DNA of 64,000 nt, taken from Faecalibacterium longum CLA-AA-H243. Its GTDB lineage: Bacteria > Bacillota > Clostridia > Oscillospirales > Ruminococcaceae. Location of the stretch: the NCBI RefSeq assembly GCF_020687245.1, contig NZ_JAJEQG010000004.1, forward strand, positions 80,158 through 144,157. Reading direction: 5' to 3'. The position numbers were made by a program, and so were the translations under genes. Position 1 is the stretch's first letter. Every line of letters begins with the position of its first letter. Shown here in pieces: positions 60,246 to 64,000 of the stretch. Under the pieces are notes generated by a model. The model was not told where the DNA came from. It saw only the letters and a program-made list of their open reading frames with translations, and ran no database searches.

Positions 60246-60546
60246 GCCGCTCCGCCGAGTCGGCACCCTGACGCTGGGCGTCTGCCTCATCGCGGCAGGT
60301 GTGCTCTTCCTGCTCTGCCGCTTCCTTCCCGGCCTGCCGTGGATGGTCATCTGGCAGGTGCTCCCTGCGGCGGGTCTCATCCTGCTGGGGTGTGAGGTGC
60401 TCTACTTTTCCGCCCGACCCGGCAAATGCCGGTGCGACTTCAGCTCTGTAGTACTCTGCCTGCTGCTGATGGGCGGATGCTTCGGCGTCTCGACCCTTAT
60501 GCTGCTGGCCCAGATGCTGGGCCGCGGCTGCACCATCCACCTGTGA
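60214..60546 (+). CDS. Small three- to four-helix membrane protein (LiaF/DUF5668-like)
   Basis: The 110-residue protein has two helices forming LTLGVCLIAAGVLFLLCRFL and VLPAAGLILLGCEVLYFS, then one or two more. This GxxLIxxGxxxLL pattern resembles the N-terminal transmembrane region of LiaF/DUF5668 proteins, which act in cell-envelope stress responses. It overlaps the preceding gene by 32 bases. With the ECF sigma factor upstream, a role in envelope-stress control is plausible (inference). Confidence 0.72.
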   Translation: MMTSTTNTTNKPLRRVGTLTLGVCLIAAGVLFLLCRFLPGLPWMVIWQVLPAAGLILLGCEVLYFSARPGKCRCDFSSVVLCLLLMGGCFGVSTLMLLAQMLGRGCTIHL

Positions 60547-60553
60547 ACACAAG

Positions 60554-60600
60554 AAAGCCTGTGCAGCCTCCCGCCCCGGGAGCGTCTGCACAGGCTTTTT
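60554..60600 (+). terminator. Terminator of the sigma operon
   Basis: AAAGCCTGTGCAG/CTGCACAGGCTTT outer stem, inner CTCCC/GGGAG, followed by T5. Confidence 0.92.
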
Positions 60601-60617
60601 CGTTTGAAGAGAGGGGC

Positions 60618-62168
60618 TTACTGTACGCCGGTCAGCTCAGCCAGCTTGTGGTAGATCTCGGTGTTGTCGAAGACGCCGCGGAACTTCTCCGCACCAGCGC
60701 CCAGCGCATAGATGTTGACCATCGCGCCGGTGTGGGCGTAGGTGGTGTGGTCCATGCCGGACTTGTGGTTGATGGTGTGGCAGATGGCCATGCTGAAGGG
60801 GATGTAGGTGCCGTAGAGCTCATAATCCTGCTGGCTCATCTCCTTCTGGGAGGAAGCGCCGACTTCCAGCGTCCGCTCGTAGGCTTTGCGCAGGTTCTCC
60901 ACCTCGTAGTCGGTCAGCAGCAGCTTGCCTGCACTGGCAGCATCGGGGTCGGTGGGCAGGGTCAGGCCGAAGTTTGCCTTCACGTCGGCCATGGCGGCCT
61001 CGAAGGGAGTCTTGTTGGCGATGTAGCCATTCACATAGGTGGAGTCGAACTTGGCGTAAGACATCTTCTGGTGGGTGAGATTGGTCAGGAAGGTGTCGTA
61101 GTTGGTGGTCTTGTAGCCGATGGCCATGCCGCCCGTCTCGTGGTCGGCGGTGACGAGGATGAGGGTGTCGTTGGGGTGGGCATTGTAGAAGTCCACAGCG
61201 GCCTGCACGGCGTTGCTCATCTCCAGCACATCGTGGATGGAAGCGGCGGCATCGTTGGCATGGCAGGCCCAGTCGATCTTGCCGGACTCGGTCATCAGGA
61301 AGAAGCCCTTCTTGTTGTCCAGCAGCTCGATGCCCTTCCTGACGTAGTCGGTCAGCTGCCACTCTCCTGCGGCGGCGTCCATGGCGTAGTTCATGGCCTT
61401 GCCGTCGGCCAGTGCCTCGGCGATGATGAGGGTCTTGCCTGCACCAGCCTTGAGGGTGGCAGCGTCCGCCTGACGGGTGACGACGTTGTAGCCGTTCTGG
61501 GCAGCGATCTCGTGGTTGTTGGGGCCGGTACCGTCGCCGTTCACCTTCTGGAACTCGCCGCCTGCGAAGTACTCGAAGCCAGAGGCGGCCAGCTCTTTGC
61601 CGATGGCGTAGTAGTTCTTGCGGGTCTTCTGATGTGCATAGAAGGCGGCGGGGGTGGCGTGGTCGATGTTGACGGTGGACACAACGCCCACCTTGTAGTT
61701 CTTCTGGGCGTGGAGCTTCTCGGCGATGGTCTCATACGGCACATCGCGGGTCCACGGACACATATTGATGACGCCGCTCTCGGTCTTGTGGCCGGTGGCG
61801 ATGGAAGTGGCAGTGGAAGCGGAGTCGGGGCAGAAAGAAGTGCTGTCGTAGGTGGTCACGCTGCCCACCTCGGGGAACTGGGTGAAGCTCAGCTCGCCCT
61901 CGACGACAGCACCGTTGTTCTCCACCGTACCCTTATAGAATCGGGCGGACTGTATCTGGGCCGTGCCCATGCCGTCGCCGATGAAGAGGAAGACATACTT
62001 GGGTTTGCCGCCGAACACGCCCAGCAGTCCGTTCTCTTCCTCTGCTGCGTTGGCGGCATTGGGAGCAGCGGCGTTGGCAGCGGCAGGCGCTGCGGCCAGC
62101 ATACCGGCGGCGGATGCAACGGCACCGACCTTCAAAAAGCTGCGGCGGGACATTTTATTCTCTTTCAT
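60618..62168 (-). CDS. phoA: Alkaline phosphatase, exported by a twin-arginine type signal
   Basis: The 516-residue hydrolase frees phosphate from phosphomonoesters outside the cell. It has SRRSFLKVGA, a good twin-Arg motif, then an Ala-rich linker. Active-site elements: metal Asp in LFIGDGMGTAQ, nucleophile Ser in DSASTATSIATG, and metal ligands in TADHETGGMAIG. The start at 62168 has GAGAGGA upstream; longer frames lack a signal. No lipobox Cys is present, so it is probably secreted or retained by wall interaction. No phosphate regulator is next to it. Confidence 0.93.
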   Translation of the reverse strand: MKENKMSRRSFLKVGAVASAAGMLAAAPAAANAAAPNAANAAEEENGLLGVFGGKPKYVFLFIGDGMGTAQIQSARFYKGTVENNGAVVEGELSFTQFPEVGSVTTYDSTSFCPDSASTATSIATGHKTESGVINMCPWTRDVPYETIAEKLHAQKNYKVGVVSTVNIDHATPAAFYAHQKTRKNYYAIGKELAASGFEYFAGGEFQKVNGDGTGPNNHEIAAQNGYNVVTRQADAATLKAGAGKTLIIAEALADGKAMNYAMDAAAGEWQLTDYVRKGIELLDNKKGFFLMTESGKIDWACHANDAAASIHDVLEMSNAVQAAVDFYNAHPNDTLILVTADHETGGMAIGYKTTNYDTFLTNLTHQKMSYAKFDSTYVNGYIANKTPFEAAMADVKANFGLTLPTDPDAASAGKLLLTDYEVENLRKAYERTLEVGASSQKEMSQQDYELYGTYIPFSMAICHTINHKSGMDHTTYAHTGAMVNIYALGAGAEKFRGVFDNTEIYHKLAELTGVQ

Positions 62169-62345
62169 GCGAAAGTCCTCTCTTTCCATGAGCCTCATGG
62201 CTCCTTCTCTCTTTTTCGATTTACCGGGAACGGCCTTATTCTACCGCCGCAGCCGCCCGGCCCGAAACCATACGGACGCAAAATCGGCGTAAAACCCCGG
62301 CGGCGGCTTTGGGCCGTCTGTAAAAAAGAAGACTTCTGCTGCGCA

Positions 62346-62381
62346 AAAAGCGCCCCTCCGTTTTACCGGAGGGGCGCTTTT
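62346..62381. terminator. Bidirectional terminator/hairpin between phoA and the symporter gene
   Basis: A perfect 15-bp stem AAAAGCGCCCCTCCG/CGGAGGGGCGCTTTT with a 6-base loop ends the minus-strand symporter transcript. The stretch 62169-62345 contains no gene. Confidence 0.9.
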
Positions 62382-62397
62382 GTATGTTACAGGTCAA

Positions 62398-63744
62398 TTA
62401 TGCGTTGAACTTTTCCTCGTTCAGCAGACCCTCGCTCTTGGCCACGCAGATGCTGGCCACAGCGTCGCCCACAACATTCAGGGAGGTGACGAGCATCTCG
62501 ATGGGGCGGTTGATGGCGAGGATGAGGGAGTAGGCCAGCAGGGCGCTGTCATTCACGAAGCCCGCACCGGACAGGATGGTGAAGAGGATGACGGCTCCTG
62601 CGCCGGGGGCGGCAGGCGTCCCCACCGAGGCCAGCAGAGCCAGCAGAGCGACCACAACCAGCTGGGCGGGAGTAACGGTGTAACCGGCGCAGCCTGCGAT
62701 GAAGACAGTGGCCACCACCTGCATGATGGCGGTGCCGTCCATGTTGATGGTCATGCCCAGAGGCAGGACGAAGGAGGCGATGGACTCATCGACGCCGAAA
62801 TCCTCGGTGCAGACCCTGATGTTCAGGGGGAGAGTGGCTGCGCTGGAAGAGGTGGAGAAGCCGAAGACGGCCACGTTGGCGATCTTCTTAATGAAGGTGA
62901 TGGGGTTCTGCTTTGCGCCCAGCGCCACCACCAGAGGATAGGCCACCAGCAGGAAGACGAAGAGCAGAACCACCGTGACCACCACATACACCAGAGCGGG
63001 CTTGAGGTAATCAATGCCATAGATGGCGAAGGTGCGGGTCAGCAGCACGAAGACTGCAAAGGGCGCGAAGTTTGTGACGACGAAGTTCAGGAAGACCACC
63101 ACCACGTCGTTCACCTCGCCCAGCAGGCGGCGGAGGGTGGAAGTACGGCTCTCACCCAGCACATTCATGCTCAGGCCCACAGCCACCGCGAGGAAGACGG
63201 AGGAAAGAACAGCGTTGTTGCTGCCGAAAGCCGTGACGATGTTGGAGGGGATAACATTCAGCACCACATTCAGGGGGTTGGAACCGGTGGAGCCGGCGGC
63301 TTCCGTCAGGCCCTCGATGTGAGCGTTGAAGAGACCCATGGAATAGGTGGCGTAGCCCACGCATCCGGCCAGTGCCAGCGCCATAAAGGAGCAGAGCAGG
63401 AACCAGAAGAGGGTCTTGGCCGAGATGCGGCCCATGGTGCGGGTATCGGCGATGCTGCCGATGGCCAGCGCGATGGAGGTGAAGACCATCGGGATGATGA
63501 CCAGCTGCAGTGCTTTGATGAAGAGCTGTCCGATGATGTAGAAGAGGCCGAGCGCACGTTCCGCGCCCTCTGTGGTGATGTCCTGGAAGAGCAGGTCGTT
63601 GATGGTCTGCCAGATGCCGCTGTTGCCGGAAGCCACGAGCTTTTCGCGCAGCATCATAAAGGCAAAGCCTGCCGCCAGACCGCAAACCAGAGACACTGCC
63701 ATCTTTCTTGCCAGTGCCGCGCCGCTGTTCTTATTTTTTTCCAT
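62398..63744 (-). CDS. Dicarboxylate/amino acid:cation symporter (DAACS family)
   Basis: The 448-residue transporter has eight helices and two re-entrant loops. HP1 carries the Ser-rich motif FGFSTSSSAATLP near residue 310, then NMDGTAIMQ, and HP2 carries SVGTPAAPGAGAVI. These are the hallmarks of GltPh/GltT-type carriers for glutamate, aspartate or C4 acids with Na+ or H+. The ATG at 63744 has AGGAAAA upstream; in-frame ATGs 7 and 15 codons earlier are less probable. Single gene. Confidence 0.92.
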   Translation of the reverse strand: MEKNKNSGAALARKMAVSLVCGLAAGFAFMMLREKLVASGNSGIWQTINDLLFQDITTEGAERALGLFYIIGQLFIKALQLVIIPMVFTSIALAIGSIADTRTMGRISAKTLFWFLLCSFMALALAGCVGYATYSMGLFNAHIEGLTEAAGSTGSNPLNVVLNVIPSNIVTAFGSNNAVLSSVFLAVAVGLSMNVLGESRTSTLRRLLGEVNDVVVVFLNFVVTNFAPFAVFVLLTRTFAIYGIDYLKPALVYVVVTVVLLFVFLLVAYPLVVALGAKQNPITFIKKIANVAVFGFSTSSSAATLPLNIRVCTEDFGVDESIASFVLPLGMTINMDGTAIMQVVATVFIAGCAGYTVTPAQLVVVALLALLASVGTPAAPGAGAVILFTILSGAGFVNDSALLAYSLILAINRPIEMLVTSLNVVGDAVASICVAKSEGLLNEEKFNA

Positions 63745-63798
63745 ACGATTTTCCTCACTTTTGTCCATTTCCCAGTGTGTTTCGTTCACATTCGATCT

Positions 63799-63827
63799 AT
63801 CCTACCACGGCAAACTGTTGGACGCAA
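63799..63827 (-). promoter_or_regulatory. Promoter of the symporter gene
   Basis: Minus-strand TTGCGT and TAGGAT are separated by 17 bases, about 55 bases upstream of the start. The rest of the window to 64000 is AT-rich and shows no gene. Confidence 0.55.
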
Positions 63828-64000
63828 GGGAAAAATCGGCTTTTCAGGCGATTTTTCCGCAAAAGTACGACGCATGAAAATTTGATGTAAAAATTACGTT
63901 CTGGATAAAAGGCCAAAAGAAAACCTCTGTTTGCCTCATTATGTCCGTTTGATATTCCAAAAGGCTGCCCGCCGCGCATCATAGCAATAAATCCAGCGTC

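Overview
This 64 kb window is gene-dense, GC-rich at third codon positions, and has strong AGGAGG-type ribosome binding sites and sigma-A-like promoters. It looks like the chromosome of an anaerobic gut Firmicute, most likely Faecalibacterium or a close Oscillospiraceae relative (inference). The reasons are the substrate-binding lipoproteins with Ser/Thr/Ala-rich linkers, pyruvate formate-lyase, uronate catabolism genes, the DnaJ/DUF5685 cluster, and short AACCTCTCAGTC-type palindromic elements. I saw no rRNA, tRNA, CRISPR array, transposase or prophage gene.

Layout. 1-4.7 kb: minus-strand division/cell-wall operon rsmH-ftsL-PBP(PASTA)-murF. 4.8-6.6 kb: rsmD with a coiled-coil DivIVA-like gene, and a divergent FMN reductase. 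6.8-11.4 kb: a GH2-like protein without its acid/base Glu, then zinc-ribbon membrane protein, DUF5685 and an unusual DnaJ protein. 11.4-13.9 kb: two poorly characterised genes, one of them AT-rich and probably foreign. 14-16.4 kb: serC-serA. 16.5-18.4 kb: a BlaI-type repressor with three operator-like sites, and a 23S rRNA methyltransferase. 18.4-24.7 kb: FCD-GntR regulator, then Gfo/Idh dehydrogenase, TIM-barrel isomerase, GntP permease and IlvD/Edd dehydratase, a likely sugar-acid pathway. 24.7-29.5 kb: MMPL exporter with a secreted LxxG-repeat partner, and a 750 bp regulatory region. 29.5-32.5 kb: pflB-pflA. 32.5-37.4 kb: livJ-livH-livM-livG-livF branched-chain amino-acid ABC importer. 37.9-42.1 kb: eno, uxuA, uxuB. 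42.3-46.6 kb: UgpC/MsmK-type ATPase, AraC regulator, MATE exporter and a PfkB-fold protein without its catalytic motif. 46.7-53.4 kb: TRAP transporter dctP-dctQ-dctM, preceded by a histidine kinase, response regulator and second DctP-like lipoprotein. 53.5-57.3 kb: YcxB-like protein, a repeat, a candidate structured small RNA, MATE exporter and a split chromate transporter. 57.4-63.8 kb: birA, an ECF sigma/anti-sigma operon with two small membrane proteins, Tat-type alkaline phosphatase, and a dicarboxylate/amino-acid:cation symporter.

How it fits together. Several blocks suggest use of plant- or host-derived sugar acids: GntP and IlvD/Edd with their oxidoreductase, UxuAB for mannonate/fructuronate, and a TRAP importer with its own two-component control. 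Enolase and Pfl carry the carbon to formate and acetyl-CoA. The most interesting unexplained items are a three-hairpin RNA candidate at 54273-54414, a pair of identical-geometry dyads (GTTAG-N6-CTAAC) flanking the region upstream of pflB, two enzyme-fold proteins that have lost catalytic residues, and the sensor-linked TRAP locus.
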